Positions 12,683 through 24,640 are shown, counted from the stretch's first letter. The stretch is 64,000 bases of DNA from Lolium rigidum (GCF_022539505.1 NC_061508.1:63993754-64057753); one strand, 5' to 3'. The notes: generated from the letters alone by a model not told the origin. Translations and numbers: made by a program.

Positions 12683-13306
12683 ATGGTGTTCATCCTTCCG
12701 ACGGAGTTTAGTGCTCCGAGATTAGACGAGGCACCTGTGGCACAACTTGATCGCGGCCCACGGCCGGTTATCTTTGAGAAGCCACGAGAAAGAAGCTACA
12801 TGCATCCGAAGGCCCCGTACTTGCGAGGCTACATCAATGGGCAGCCTGTCAACAAGATGCTGGTGGACACCGGAGCGGCAATCAACATTATGCCATACTC
12901 CATGCTACGTCGGTTGGGACGCTCTAGCTCGGATCTGATCAAGACCAATGTGACACTGAGCGATTTCAACGGCCAAGCATCTGACGCACAAGGTGTTCTC
13001 GAACGTGGATCCGACCGTAGGAAGGAAAACCGTCCCTACGACGTTCTTATTGTCGACAAGCAAGAGCACCTATGCTGTCCTACTAGGGAGAGACTCGGAT
13101 CCACGCCAATCTGTCGCATTCCATCCACGATGCACCAATGCCTAATACAATGGGATGGAGATGAAGTAGAAGTCGTCCACGCAGATGATTCAGCCGAGAT
13201 TTCAACGGCTGGCATGAACGTTTGGGAGACATCAGTGCCAAGAGCCACTCTCGTGCATCAATTTGGACGACTGCGAGCGCATCGACGTGACGAAGGACGG
13301 GGTTAG
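12683..13306 (+). pseudogene. Retroviral-type aspartic protease region
   Basis: An open frame of about 207 codons follows gag. The active-site motif LVDTGAAINIMP lies at about 12860-12895, followed by a hydrophobic strand region. This is the protease that cuts Gag-Pol in LTR retrotransposons. The matching second half is disturbed: the expected flap and ILGR-like segment is only partly readable, and the tail after about 13150 does not look like protease. No reverse transcriptase follows, so pol has been deleted or was never present in this subfamily. Confidence 0.65.
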
Positions 13307-14559
13307 GCTGGTTTTATCCACCGGCCTGACCGTGTAACAAGAGCAACATCTATAGACAAACGTGGTGATGCCGATCCATGTGATCGGCCCCAAGGATCTA
13401 TGAAGGAACATTGCAAAACCTTCATTGAGCAATTCAATCAACATGGAGGCCGATTCCAGCAATTGGCCAAAATTATCTTCGCCATGCATTCTGCCTAGGT
13501 TCAACGTCGATCTAATGGGCAACGGGTTTACGTCGGCTGATGAGCTGGAAGAAGTCCACACTGGACGTTCACATATAGTGTCTTGGCGAACCACAAAGCC
13601 GATATCAGCAGTTACCTGGCAGAATCGGCTCGGGGGGCACCTAATCAGATAAACATGTGCGATACATGTGCAGTGAAATATTGGGGGCCGATAGAAAAAT
13701 CGGCCAGTAAAAAAAAAATTCTCACGATGTACAGCCGATGCACGGACGTCGACTTTAGAGCTAAGGAGCAAAGCCGATGCCCAGCCATCGACTCTAGTAC
13801 AATTACACAAGGTCCTTCTGCTTCCTGGAGGGGGTGGACAATGAGAGCTTCCTCAGCGGCAGTAAGCTGATTTCGGTGCCAGAACCTTCTCTTCGAGGAT
13901 TTCCAACCCGTTGCGCAAGGTCGCCAGTTCAGCGGTACTGTCAAAAGCGTCAGTTTTGGCATCCAACCCAGCCTATTGGCTCGTTAAGCCGCTGGTGTTT
14001 CGTCTGCGATATCGGCTTTCAACGGAAGAAAAGGTGGTCGATGGTGGCAAGTTTGGCTGGCTCTGTGTGGTGGTTTTCTCAGTTTTTGCGCGATCATAGG
14101 TCCATTTGTCTGAACTATGTGTCCTCACCGTCGTTCTCGCCTTGACTAAGGCTCGGGGGGCAGCTGATTTGGTGAATGCTCTGTTTTTAAAAGCCGATTG
14201 TGGTTTCATCGGCTAGCCCGCCATCATAACCCTCTTCCAAGGTGGTGAGTTGTCACAAGAGAAGACCACTAGAGCTGCTGAAAGGAATTGGAAAGGGAAA
14301 GCCATCAGGGCCGTTCCTGTTGATGCAAAAGATAAAGCAAGGCGCTATGTTCGAACAATAAGGAATGGTTAAGGATCACCTTCAGATAAGTCGCAGGTTA
14401 CCGTTTGAAAAGACGATGGAGCTGGCCTTGCTCGTGTTTTATGGCGAAGGCCGATGCTCTGCCATCGGCTCTTAGTGTGTTGACTCACTTTAATCGGCAA
14501 AGTTGGAAAAGGGACAGAATCAGCTGAGAAATGTCTTCTTCATTAATAAGAGGGGATTT
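13307..14559 (+). other. Non-coding interior of the Tat-like element, rich in GCCGAT
   Basis: No credible coding region. The 6-mer GCCGAT or its complement ATCGGC occurs about 17 times between 13360 and 14615 by eye count, against less than one expected by chance. Some occur as close opposed pairs, for example near 13685-13705, 14190-14210 and 14450-14470. Remnants of pol could not be recognised. Confidence 0.6.
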
Positions 14560-15147
14560 TTACAATGAAGAGCCGATTGATCGAGAAAGGAAGAACAAAA
14601 GAAGAGCCGATTGCTCAGGGACTACTAATCCTACATTGCTAATCCTCGCTGGCCTCATCGTCGGCATCGGAGCTGCCGTCGGCGCTACTTCCGGAGAATT
14701 CCTCGTCGCTGCTGCCCCAGCCCTCGGCCGGAGCCTCTTCTTCCTCGTCATCATCATCATCCTGCTGTCCGCCCAAGCGCGGAAGCGCTTTGCCAGCGGA
14801 TACCCAGCGGAAGAGGAGGAATCATCCTCCTCCTCTTTCTCTCCTTCCTCGTCATCGTCATCGTTCTCGCTGTCCGCCCACGCGCGGGAGCGCTTCGCCG
14901 GCGGATACCCGGCGGAGGAGGAGGAATCATCCTCCTCCTCTTCCTCCTCTACTTCTTCTTCTTCCTCCTCCTTGTCGGAGGAGGTGGGGTTCGCCCAGGA
15001 GTGGAGGTCGTCTTCACTCTCGCTCTTCAGCTCCCCTTCAATGAGGAACTCGAGGTCGTCCTCCCCATCGGTTAGAGGTAAGTCACCTTCTGACCCGACG
15101 AGTGATTGGAAGGAGAGGCCTGAGGAGGTAGAGGAAGAGGAAGACAT
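14560..15147 (-). CDS. Antisense acidic serine/glutamate-rich protein of the Tat-like element
   Basis: This minus-strand frame of about 195 codons lies between the non-coding interior and the 3' LTR, opposite to gag. The ATG at 15145-15147 starts MSSSSS; a GTG further upstream would add 26 residues. It holds long runs of Ser, Glu and Asp and two similar blocks containing SSSSAGYP, AKR and RAWADS, so part of it arose by internal duplication. Plant Tat-lineage elements are known to carry extra, often antisense, ORFs at this position; that knowledge plus the repeated block supports it. The plus strand is also open here (14531-15205), probably a by-product of repeated GAG/TCC triplets. Function unknown; a nuclear acidic protein would fit its composition but is only a guess. 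Confidence 0.5.
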   Translation of the reverse strand: MSSSSSTSSGLSFQSLVGSEGDLPLTDGEDDLEFLIEGELKSESEDDLHSWANPTSSDKEEEEEEVEEEEEEDDSSSSAGYPPAKRSRAWADSENDDDDEEGEKEEEDDSSSSAGYPLAKRFRAWADSRMMMMTRKKRLRPRAGAAATRNSPEVAPTAAPMPTMRPARISNVGLVVPEQSALLLFFLSRSIGSSL

Positions 15148-15436
15148 TGCTACATGGAAAGAGGGTTTTTTGGGTGCTGATGGACGGAACAGAGCAAGGG
15201 GATGAAGTGGCAAACTGTTCGGCACTAAGTTAAATAAAGAGGATATAGTGGAGATTTAATGCCATTACGGTTTCCGAGGAAGTGATGTTAAAGCTATCAA
15301 ATCACGCATAGAAGTCGAGAAGGCAAGGCATCATGATGAAGGATACTGCAGCGGTTCTGCTCTGCCACGACATGACCCGACGAAGAAAAAACAAAGTGAT
15401 TTTGGAATTGTTATTTCCAAAACCAGGTGGGGCATG

Positions 15437-16597
15437 TGTTATCACCAGAATTTGACTGGATCAGAGGTGGGCCGCGATTGAAGATGGGCTTGAAGAATAT
15501 ACATAGAAGGACTACATGAATCGGCCTTGTATACAAAGTTTGGGCTAGTTTGCCCGTGTATCTGTAATATAGTAGGATACGTGTCGATTAGATAGAGTTT
15601 GGGCTCGTGCCCGGTTGGGATTATTCCCACGTTAGAAAGTCTACGGACTATAAATATGTATCTAGGGTTTATGAAATAAACAACACTCACGTTCACCACA
15701 AACCAATCTAGGCGCATCGCCAACTCCCTTGTCTCGAGGGTTTTCTTCCGGTAAGATCATGCCGCCTAGATCGCATCTTGCGATCTAGGCAAAGCACACG
15801 CTTATTCGTCGTTCATGCGTTGCTCGTGCTCGAAGCCTTTTTGATGGCGAGCAACGTAGTTATCATAGATGTTTTAGGGTTAGCATTGTTCATCGTATCA
15901 TATGCTATCGTCGTGCGACCCTTAGATATCTAGCCGCCCTTACACCTATCTTGGGTGTAAGGGCACCCCGCTTGATCATTATTTAGTAGATCCGATCCGT
16001 TATGATTGCTCCTTGTTCTTCAAGGATTAGTTTAATATCTGCATGGTTAGGCCTTACAAACGGGTTGAAGGATCCAAGGGCGCGTAGGGTGTAGTTTGCT
16101 AGCCCTAGACAGGATGTTCCGAGGATCAACTTCGTGTTGGTTTATAGGCCTTGTCTAGGGTCGGTTTACGATCACCGTGCGTGGCCGCTGTGCTCAATCA
16201 CGAGTAGGATGTTCCGATTATGCGGTGAAAACCCTAAATCGTAGTAGGTCGTTTTAGCTTTGTTTTGATCAAGCAGGACCACCATCCGATCGTACACCTC
16301 GTACGGATCATGGGTGGATCGGCTCCTTGAGCCGATTCACAGGACAACCTAGAGCCGATCGAGGCTCGTATTTAATGTTTACGTGTATGCCATGCAGGAA
16401 ACTAAGCGAGGCATCATCCAACACCTTCCTGACCAGGTATAGGTCAGGTGGCACGCCCTTGCATCAGCATCGGACGTGCGTGCCGGAGTCTTTGCGGGCC
16501 GTCGCTCGGTGGGGCCAGGGCCAGCCGCAGTCCTGGGAGCCTCCCGGCTCTACTGTGTTGCCCGTCGCTGCTCGCCGGTGGGTTTCTGACCGCAACA
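15437..16597 (+). repeat. 3' LTR of the CTCTC Tat-like element
   Basis: It begins TGTTATCACC after a G-rich tract (GGTGGGGCATG) and ends GACCGCAACA, followed by CTCTC. It matches the 5' LTR except for scattered changes, including loss of part of both hairpins. Confidence 0.9.
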
Positions 16598-17057
16598 CTC
16601 TCTCACCGCCAAGTCCAAATCATCCATTTTCCCCCATTTCGAGCTCATCCACCCTTCCCGATATAGCGACATGGCCGGCTCTTTCTCACCCGCACGGTCG
16701 GCGAGGCTTGCAGCGACGACGGTGGCTCTAGCGGCGGCTACTGGCCATGGTCGTCTTCTTCCTCTGCGTTGATGACTTCAGTTGTGGTAAGCTTCTGCAA
16801 ACGCTAGCCTTAGATCTAGATCTTTTGGGTACACATGGGGGGTGAACGAGTCCATTGTAGGCCATTCCTTCATCGCAGGTTGAGGTTGTCCATGTTGCAT
16901 CTGACTCTACCATGGGGGCGGTTGTTATCGTTGCACCTGACTCTTCCACTGGGATGGTGGTGTTGCCTGCATCTTCGCCAGGGTCCCCTGCTTCCCCGAC
17001 CTCGGTGCTGCGTGTGGCTCCTCTGAATGTAAGGCCGCTCTTTCTTTTCTCGTTGTT

Positions 17058-17182
17058 CATTGATGTGGTAATGCTTAAGGATGTGGATGTGGTAGTGGTA
17101 GTTTATTGATGTGCTACTGTTTAAGGATGTGGATGTGGTAGTGGTAGTTCATTCATGTGGTAGTGCTTAAGGATGTGGATGT
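17058..17182 (+). repeat. 46-bp intron minisatellite, split by the large Tat element
   Basis: Units start at 17058, 17104 and 17150 and share TTAAGGATGTGGATGTGGTA. The third unit is cut at 17182, and the rest resumes at 30719 after the element. The GATGT duplication of the Tat element is itself part of the repeat unit. About 3.4 units were present before insertion. Confidence 0.8.
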
Positions 17183-18070
17183 TGTCGTGGTATCGTCACG
17201 GCATATGCCATAGGGTGGCTAATCGAAGGGGCTCCTGAGAGATCTCACGGCGGTATCCGGAAGCGGGTATGGGCACGAGCGACACGACGACGTACCTAGT
17301 GTTCGAGGCCCTCCGATGGAGGTAAAACCTCTACTCCTGCTAGAGTGTATAAGATGTCACACAGTACAATGGTGCTCCTAGAGCTGTGTCCGGCTGGCCC
17401 TGAGAGGTTAAGGGAGACGATGGTCTCTCTCACAGGGCAGCTCTGTAGGTAGGTGAAAGCAATAAATGATCGATCCTCCCTGCACGAGAGGGGGTAGTGC
17501 GGTTTATATAGGCACCGGCACTTTACATATAAGACCCTATAGTCTACTAGCCGGCTTGGCCGGCTCGGCTTCCGCTCCTTCCCGAGGCGGTGACGTCGGA
17601 GCCGTTGAGGCGTCATGGCCTCGTCCCATCCGGCCGCCACGGCCGGCGGTATGGAGAGGAAGCGTCCCTGCCGCCGTCGGCCCACCGTAGCCTCGTACGG
17701 CGCGTCGTAAGCCATGATGGCCTGTCCGGCGCGTGGCACTATTGCTCCACAGTGCCCCGCGCTTTACGGAAGATGAAGTCGGGCGTGGACTTTGGGAACC
17801 CGGATCACCAACCCGGTTCCTTCCAAGGCAAGACTCGCCAGCCTCGAGTCGGTCCGAGGTACGCACTCCGCCGGATATGGCTTGTAGAAGCCGGCCCAGC
17901 TACGAGCATTGGCGGCCGTAGCCAGGCCGACTAGGACCTAGAGCCAGCCGGCTTCCGGACCAGCCGGCCACGGCGCCACCGGCTGCTCCTCGCCTGGCCT
18001 TGGCCGCGAGCCGCCAGCTGGCCAGCCGGCTGCTCTCGCGTCCATTGCCCTACCCGGGTCTTCCCCGACA
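17183..18070 (-). repeat. 3' LTR of the GATGT Tat element
   Basis: On the plus strand it starts TGTCGTGGTATCG and ends CTTCCCCGACA. It matches 29823-30713 with many single-base gaps. On the minus strand it is preceded by the purine tract TTCGGGGGCTAA (18071-18082 on the plus strand). Confidence 0.9.
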
Positions 18071-18569
18071 TTAGCCCCCGAAGCTGGCAAGGTCCTACGT
18101 TTAGAAGGACCTAGGCAGGTTTTCCTGGCTTCTTGAATATATTTGACGGCACTTGGAGGGGCCGACCGAGGATTTCCTTCAGCCGGCCGCGCCCTCATCC
18201 GGCTTGTTCCTCGCCGGCTGCTCCCAGCCCGGCCGCTTTACACTTGTATAGTTTTTGCTTTCCGCAAGATTTGATGGCGCTCCGCCTTGCTGAAGAATTT
18301 TGGTTCGAGTGGAACTTTTGTCCGGCTCCGGCCGCTGCGCGCCGGGTCTCCGCCGCCGGTCCTGCGCCCGACTTGACCGGTCCGACGCCCGGCCCGGCGG
18401 CCGGCTCGTCTCGGTCACATCAATGTCCCTCCGGATCCGGTGCGGTAGTGGGCGACGTGGTGTGGCCGCTTTCCGATAACCGTCGTGGACGTGGGAGGAG
18501 TTACGGCGCAGCAAACCGGGGACGTGGCCCACGACCGCCACTTGGAGGCCAACCGCCCGCGGCAGAGGC

Positions 18570-18576
18570 TATAAAT
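18570..18576 (+). promoter_or_regulatory. TATA box of the Tat antisense gene
   Basis: TATAAAT lies 296 bp upstream of the plus-strand ATG at 18866, in a GC-rich plant-like promoter context. It points opposite to gag-pol, suggesting separate transcription of the antisense gene. Confidence 0.55.
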
Positions 18577-18865
18577 GCCGTGGGGAGGCATCGAGGCGGC
18601 CACTTGCCATCCTCTTCCTCCTCGCGCTCCTCGCTTCCATCGCTCTCCGCGCGCTCGAGCTCGCCGTTGCTCCGGCGAACGTCCCCCGCCGGCGAACTCC
18701 GGCGGGCGAATCTCCACCGATCCGCCGCCGCCACTCCGTCAATCCGGCGCCACGGGGCCGCGTGCTCGACGGAGCGTCCTCAGCCCGCCGTTGTCGCCGC
18801 CGCGGTCGCAAGGCTCTTCCTCGCCGTTCCGCCTCTCCTGGTCATCTTCTTCCTCGACCTCGTCA

Positions 18866-21800
18866 ATGGCGTCTCCCAGCGGATCGTGGAGGGGCTCCTA
18901 CATGCGGGAGGATGACATCGAGCGCCTGGTGCGCCTCCGGCGGATCCCGCGGTTGGTGATCACGCGGGCGCCCGGCGGGGAGGTGGAGCCCAAGCCGGAG
19001 CCCGGCGAGCGCGTCGTGTGCGGCGCGCACCTCGATCGCGGGCTGGGCCTCGCCGGCTTCGACGTTCTTCCGGCAATTCCTCGACCACTTCGGCCTTCAG
19101 CCGCATCACCTGCCGGCCAACGCGTGCGTCCTCTTCGAGCTGCTTCGTAGCGTTCATGGAGGCTTACGCCGGCTTGTGGCCCGACATCGACTTCCGGAGC
19201 CGGCTCTTCTACTTGAAGGCCCAAACCACCGAGGGCCGCCTCGCGGCCTGCGGCGCCGCCTCGATCTACACCCGGCCTGGTACGCCTTTCCCCAAAATCC
19301 CCACCGTCGACTCGGTGAAGAACTGGCAGATGTCATTCTTCTACGTGCGCAACGAGGGGGCGCTCGTCGACCGGATCAACTTGCCGGAGTTCAACCCGGC
19401 TCCTCCAGTCGGGCCGGATCAACCGGAGCCACAACGCCCGCTCGACGGATCGGAACGCCGAGGTGAACCTGCTTTGGGACTTCCGGCGACAGCCCACCGA
19501 TGGCGGGCTGACCGCCGAAGATCTCCTCTCGCACCATCGCCGAGCGCCGGTGCCGCCGCTCCAGATGCGCACCCACAAGATCGGGCACATGTCCGGCCGG
19601 TTCGATCCGAACCGCACGTCCAAGGCGCCGCTCACCAAGGCCTGGTGGCCAGCCGGGTGAACCACATCACCAAGGCGAACCTATCGGAGGACCGGAGCTA
19701 CGGGCTGGTGCCTTGCGACGTGGACCATCCACCGGCGCGGGTAAGCCTCGTGTCTTTGCCATTTTCCGGCTTGCGGCCGCGAGGCCGACTTCCTTTTTCT
19801 TCCGCCGACTTCCGCTTGTCATATGTTCATGTTTTTTCTCGTCTTTCTAGCTTTTGAGCGCCGGAACGCCGAGGACGGCGACCCGGCGACGAAGAGGTGG
19901 ACGCCGGATCACGTCGATCCGGCTGACCAAGCCGGCGAACATGCCGGCGACGACGACTCTGCCGCAGCGCCCGATCTAGGCGGCCGGGGGAGCACAATCC
20001 GCCCCTTCACTCGTAGCAAGCAAGAGGAGGAGGAGCCGGCGACGTCCGGCACGGGGCCCATCCCCGCCGTGCCTCCGCGTACGAGGCCGCCAAGCACCAC
20101 GGCGACTTCGGCGCCCAAGGGCACGAAGCGAGCCGGCTCCACCGCCGCCTTGGAGGCGAAGGCGAGCAGCCGCGCCGGCAGCAGCCGAAGATGGTCCCGG
20201 AGCAGGCCGGGTGAGCTTTTTTCCTCCTTTTCTTGTTTGATTCCTTTTCTTTCCTTACTTTTATGCTTATTATCTTTCTGTTTATCCGGCTAGGGTCCCT
20301 ATCAGGTTTGCCCAGGGCGGCGGCTCCCGGCAAGCTCCGCGCGTTGTGTCGCCGCTTCCCCGCCAGAGGAGGGAGCAGACGCCGCAGCCTTCCTCGCGCG
20401 CACCTACACCGCCGCCGCCTGCCACAGGGGCGCCTTCCTTCGCCGTGCCGCTGGCCTCAGCGCCTGATCGCGGCACGCGTGTTGAGCCGACTCGCCAGGC
20501 GACGCTGGACGACATGTTCCCGGGCCGGACTCGTCCTCTGGGCCCAGCTGCTGGGGCTGGTCTGGGAATGCCGCCTTCAGCCGCAGCCGGAGCCGGCAGG
20601 GCTGCTCCTGGAACCGGCGCCGGGCAGGCTGTGCCGCTCGCGGCCGGAGCCGGCACCGGGCCCACCGTGGTGGAGCCGGACGGGAGTCCGGAGGGGCGCC
20701 CTGTGCGCCGGAGACGACCGGGCCGGCTGGGCCATCTGCTGCGCTCGGAGCGACGCCGCCGCCGCAGCTCGACGACGGAGGAGCCGGCCCTGCAGAGCCG
20801 GCGAGAGACGAGCCGGCGCGCACGGAGGGCGCCGACTCGCGCGCGCTGGTGAGGACGGGAACCTCATCGGCATCACCGCAAGGCCTCGCACGTGGCCAAG
20901 GGCGCACTTCTTCTTCAGTGTGCCGTCCGCCTCCGACTCCGCCCTCGGCTCGGCCGCCACCATGGAGCAGTGCGTGGCTCCGTGCCGACTCCTACGAGGT
21001 GACCAGCCGGGAGGGGAACCCCGGCCAAGCATCGGTGGAGATGTTCTTCTCCAGCCTGCAGCCAATCTCAAGGCCAGTGGCAGCCGAGGCCGCGGCTAAC
21101 GTCGCCAAGGTGGAGGAAGCCAGAAGGTAAGCTTCGACCGTTTTTGATCTCGATTATTATCCTGGTAGCCCTCCGAGGCATGGGCCGGCTGCTTGGAGCC
21201 GGCACGGGTTTCGCCTGATCGACTAACTTTTTCTTTTCCTCAGGCTGTGATGGACCGGCGCACCACTTTGTATAATCGCGCCGTCACCCATTACCACAAG
21301 GCCAAGCTGGACCGGGCCGACTTGGCCCGCGAGCTGGAAGCCGTCAAGGGTAAGCTCTATGCTTCTTTCGACTTGATGTCTTATTTTCTTTCTAATCTTG
21401 GTTGGCTGACATTTCTTTCTCGGCCGCCTGCAGCTTGAAGCCGCCAAGGTCCCGCAGCCGGAGTCGGATCTCCGAGCCGCTCGCGCCCGGCGCGCCGAGA
21501 GCGAGGAGGCGGGCCGATCCGCCGCCCGCAAGCTCAAGCCGGCTGAGCAGAGCCGACGCGGCCGCGCCTCGCCGGAGCAGCAACCACCTCACCGAGCTCA
21601 ACTCCTCGTGACGGCGGAGAAGGAGAAGGTGGATGATCCGAGCCGGCGGCCGACGGAGGTGGAGAAGCGCGGCTTGCGCCGCAGAGGAGGTCACCGCCAA
21701 GTCCACAGAGCCGACGGCTACCGCCAAACGCCGGACCGACGATTTTGGCGCGCTTGATCGCGGCTTGTCGGGTGAGTGCATCTTTATGTTCCTTTCCTTT

Positions 21801-22722
21801 GCCGGCTTTCGGCCGTCGGCTGCCGGCTTAGGTCATAGCCGGCGGCGTAAACTTGATTTTTTCGATATCTCCATCTTCGGGCCGGGGCGTCGGTCTTGCC
21901 GGCTGCCGCCGGTGCTTACTTTAGGACTTCGAAATCTCCATCTTCAGGCTGGGGGCAGTTGGTTTTTGCCGGCTGCCGCCAGGCTTACTTTTTTAGAGCT
22001 TCGGAATCTCCCATCTTCAGGCTGGGGCAGTCGGTTCTTGCCGGCTGCCGCCAGGCTTACTTTAGGACTTCGAAAATTTGCATTTTTCAGCTTATTTCGG
22101 CTTTGACAGCTCCTGACATGTTTCTTCTTCTTGCATCGGCCTTCCCGGAGACGCAGGAGGCGGCTTTGACAGCCGTTGGCGCCGCGCGCGACTCCGGGAG
22201 GCGGGAGACCGGCGAGGGCAGCTCGGAGTATTTCTCCATGGAGGACCACCCGGCGTCCATGGCTGCCCGCATCGAGCCCATCACCAAGCTCGGCTGGGAG
22301 CTTCGGAAGGCGGCCGAAGAGCCGGTGCCCATGCCGTGGCCTCGAAGAGGCGGCGCCGCAAGATATCTCCGGCCTCATCTCTCGCGATGGAGCGGGCGCC
22401 GGACCGTTTCCTCGACCGGAAGGAGTCGGCCACGCGCGCCGGTGCCGACACGGCGCTGTCCTTCGTCCTCTCCTGGTACAACGAGGTGGACCTGGGGCAG
22501 CTTGAGTTCCGGCGAGCCGGCGTGGAGGACAAGCTCCTAGCCGATCTCAAGGCCGCCCGCCTTGCTCGAGCCAGTACCATCGCCGAGTTCGTCGACAAGA
22601 CCCTCTTCGTCGCGGACCCGAACCCTCCTCCGTCCGATGGAGATTACATGGACGATGAGGAGGCGGAGGACGTGCCTGAGGACGACCCGGCAGCCGGCTC
22701 CACTGATGCCCCTCTGGCTTAG
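18866..22722 (+). pseudogene. Multi-exon antisense gene of the Tat element (putative gypsy-type transposon protein family)
   Basis: The start MASPSGSW at 18866 is followed by FLDHFGLQPHHLPA (after a frameshift near 19070), EAYAGLWPDIDF and DSVKNWQMSFFYVRN. These are hallmarks of the plant family annotated as putative gypsy-type transposon (Transposase_28 type). Probable exons end and begin at GT/AG sites: 18866-19740, 19851-20210, 20294-21126, 21244-21349, 21434-21771, and a last exon from about 22157 to the stop at 22720-22722. The middle is low-complexity, with Ala/Gly/Pro and acid clusters; the 21244-21349 exon is a charged helix (coiled-coil like). The last part is helical and ends in an acidic tail (DYMDDEEAEDVPEDD). 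At least two frameshifts suggest this copy is broken. Role unknown; it converges with pol on the other strand. Confidence 0.65.
21861..22068 (+). repeat. Tandem repeat in an intron of the antisense gene
   Basis: Three units of roughly 66-72 bp each contain TTCG(A/G)(A/T)ATCTCCATCTTC, a G-rich stretch, TTGCCGGCTGCCGCC and GCTTACTTT. A degenerate fourth start follows at about 22069. They lie between the exon ending at 21771 and the last exon. Confidence 0.75.
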
Positions 22723-23318
22723 ATTTCCTGCTTTCCAGCTTGTTCTTTTGCCAAGACAATTTATTAAATCCCCGGATGCCGGGTGCGTATGTATGAATAT
22801 TATCGCCCTTTAATTATGTCGCACTTTTAATGTGTTTGTTAATCATTTGTGTGCCGAGTTGCTTTCTTTCGACTCGTTCGCTTTTTCCCATCCGCCCCAC
22901 TCTTTGGCTGTGCCCTTGCCGGTCGTACGTCCGACTTGCGATCCGTCGCCGGATCAAGAGCGGGCCGCCGGGTGAGGCCGACGATATTTCAGCCGAACGA
23001 GCTGAATTCGGCAATCCGGCACTTTTATGAAAAGTTGCAAGTCAACTCGCTTTTACTCTTTCCCTTAGTCGCTTTTCGCGTGCCGGCTCCCTAGGCCTTA
23101 CTCCCGCCAACCGGACAGCCGGGTTGCGGTCTCGTAGCTGGATCGGAAGCCGGCCGTCGGAAACCGGATCACGCTATCGAGCCGACCGCGTGAGAGGGTT
23201 CAAGCCAATTGGCGAAACAAGGTAAAGTACGCGAAAAACTTGTCGGAAACGGCGCTCTTGGCGCAAGCTTTTTCATAACTTACAAAAGGGATACAAGGGA
23301 TACATACATTCCTCGTTC

Positions 23319-24640
23319 TCATGTGTAAAATGGGCGGAGTAACCCGACATTCCAGGGACGTTTAGTCTCCTCGTCGCCCTTGTCCGGCTTGTTTTTCTTA
23401 GCCTCTTGGGCATCTATGAGATAGTAGGAATCATTGCCTACTGCCTTGCTCACGATGAAGGGACCCTCCCATGGGGATGACAGTTTATGCTGTCCGGCTG
23501 TCCGTTGGATCAGCCGGAGCACTAGGTCTCCTTCTCGGAATGCCAAGGGCTGGACCTTCCGGCTGTGATAGCGTCGGAGGCTTTGCTGGTAGATGGTAGA
23601 TCTAGACTCAGCCAGCAGCCGGGCCTCTTCGACCAGTGTCAACTCCATCTTCGCGAGCTTCTTTGGCTTCGGCTTCGTGTAGAGCTTGATCCTTGGCGCG
23701 TCGTGCTCGATATCGGTCGGCAGGACGGCTTCGGCCCCATATACGAGGAAAAATGGTGTGAAGCCGACTGAGCGGTTTGTCGTTGTGCGCAGGCTCCACA
23801 AAGACATTGGGCAGTTCTTCAATCCAAGCAGCTCGGCTGCTCGCTCGAGCGGCTCCACCAGCCGGGGCCGGATGCCGGCTAGGACTAAGCCGTTAGCCTT
23901 TTCCACTTGTCCGTTGGACTCTGGGTGTGCCACGGAAGACAAGGCCATTCGGATCCCCATTTCCCCGCAATAGCGAGAGAAGATGCCTTGGGAGAAGTTG
24001 GTGCCGTTGTCGGTGATTATGGTGTGGGGGTAGCCGAATCTCACAATGATTTCCTTGAGGAATGTGACGGCTGTGGACCCGTCCAGTTTCTTGATCGGCT
24101 TGGCTTCGATCCACTTGGTGAATTTGTCAATCATCACCAAGAGGTGCGTCATGCCGCCTCGTGCTGTTTTGAACGGGCCCACCATATCCAAGCCCCATAC
24201 GGCAAATGGCCATGTGATGGGGATGGTTTTCAAGGCGGAAGCCGGCTGGTGTTTCTGCTTTGCGAAGCGCTGACAGCCGTTGCACTTCTTTACCAAATCT
24301 TCTGCGTCTCTGAGCGCAGTCGGCCAGTAAAAACCGTGCCGGAAGGCTTTGGCCACTATGGCTCTGGATGAGGCGTGATGTCCGCACTCTCCCTGATGGA
24401 TTTCCCGTAGGAGTTCAATCCCTTCAGCCGGCTCGACGCACCGCTGGAACACCCCACTTACGCTGCGTTTGTACAGCTGGTGGTTGATGATGGTATAGGC
24501 CTTGGCCCTTCTCTCAATCTGCCTGGCCTGAACTCTATCATCGAGCAAGACACCGTCGGTGAGGTAGGAGAGGAATTCTTGTGCCCATGAAGGTACGCAT
24601 CTTATCTCGAATACGCTGACCAACAGGGTCTCCCGCGTGG
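23319..24640 (-). pseudogene. pol: Integrase of the GATGT Tat element
   Basis: The frame reads from about 24640 down to 23319. It has the HHCC zinc site (HASSRA with GHH upstream, CNGCQ downstream, about 24255-24345), and the core motifs GLDMVGPF, ITDNGTNF and GQVEKANG that carry D, D and E. The C-terminus has WEGPFIV and ends near RPWN, typical of Tat integrases. This enzyme inserts element DNA. The open frame extends further upstream to 25121, but that part is out of phase with the RNase H domain and is not real protein. The domain itself looks continuous, but the polyprotein upstream is broken. Confidence 0.85.

Larger units (their letters stand above)
8808..16597 (+). mobile_element. Tat-like Ty3/Gypsy element, internally deleted, TSD CTCTC
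   Basis: Two near-identical LTRs (8808-9973 and 15437-16597) enclose 5.46 kb. The pentamer CTCTC flanks the element at 8803-8807 and 16598-16602. The internal region has a gag with Tat-type cysteine motifs, a protease with VDTGAAINIMP, no reverse transcriptase or integrase, a long non-coding stretch, and an antisense acidic ORF before the 3' LTR. A gag-protease copy without pol must have used enzymes from a relative. The Tat assignment is inferred from gag motifs and the antisense ORF. LTR divergence is low (scattered substitutions and a few short indels), so the insertion is fairly young. Confidence 0.85.

Noticed and set aside
14531..15205. Plus-strand Ser-rich ORF of 224 codons
   Set aside because: It is the mirror of the antisense acidic ORF; the repeated triplets keep several frames open. 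The antisense frame has the better context, though this is not certain.
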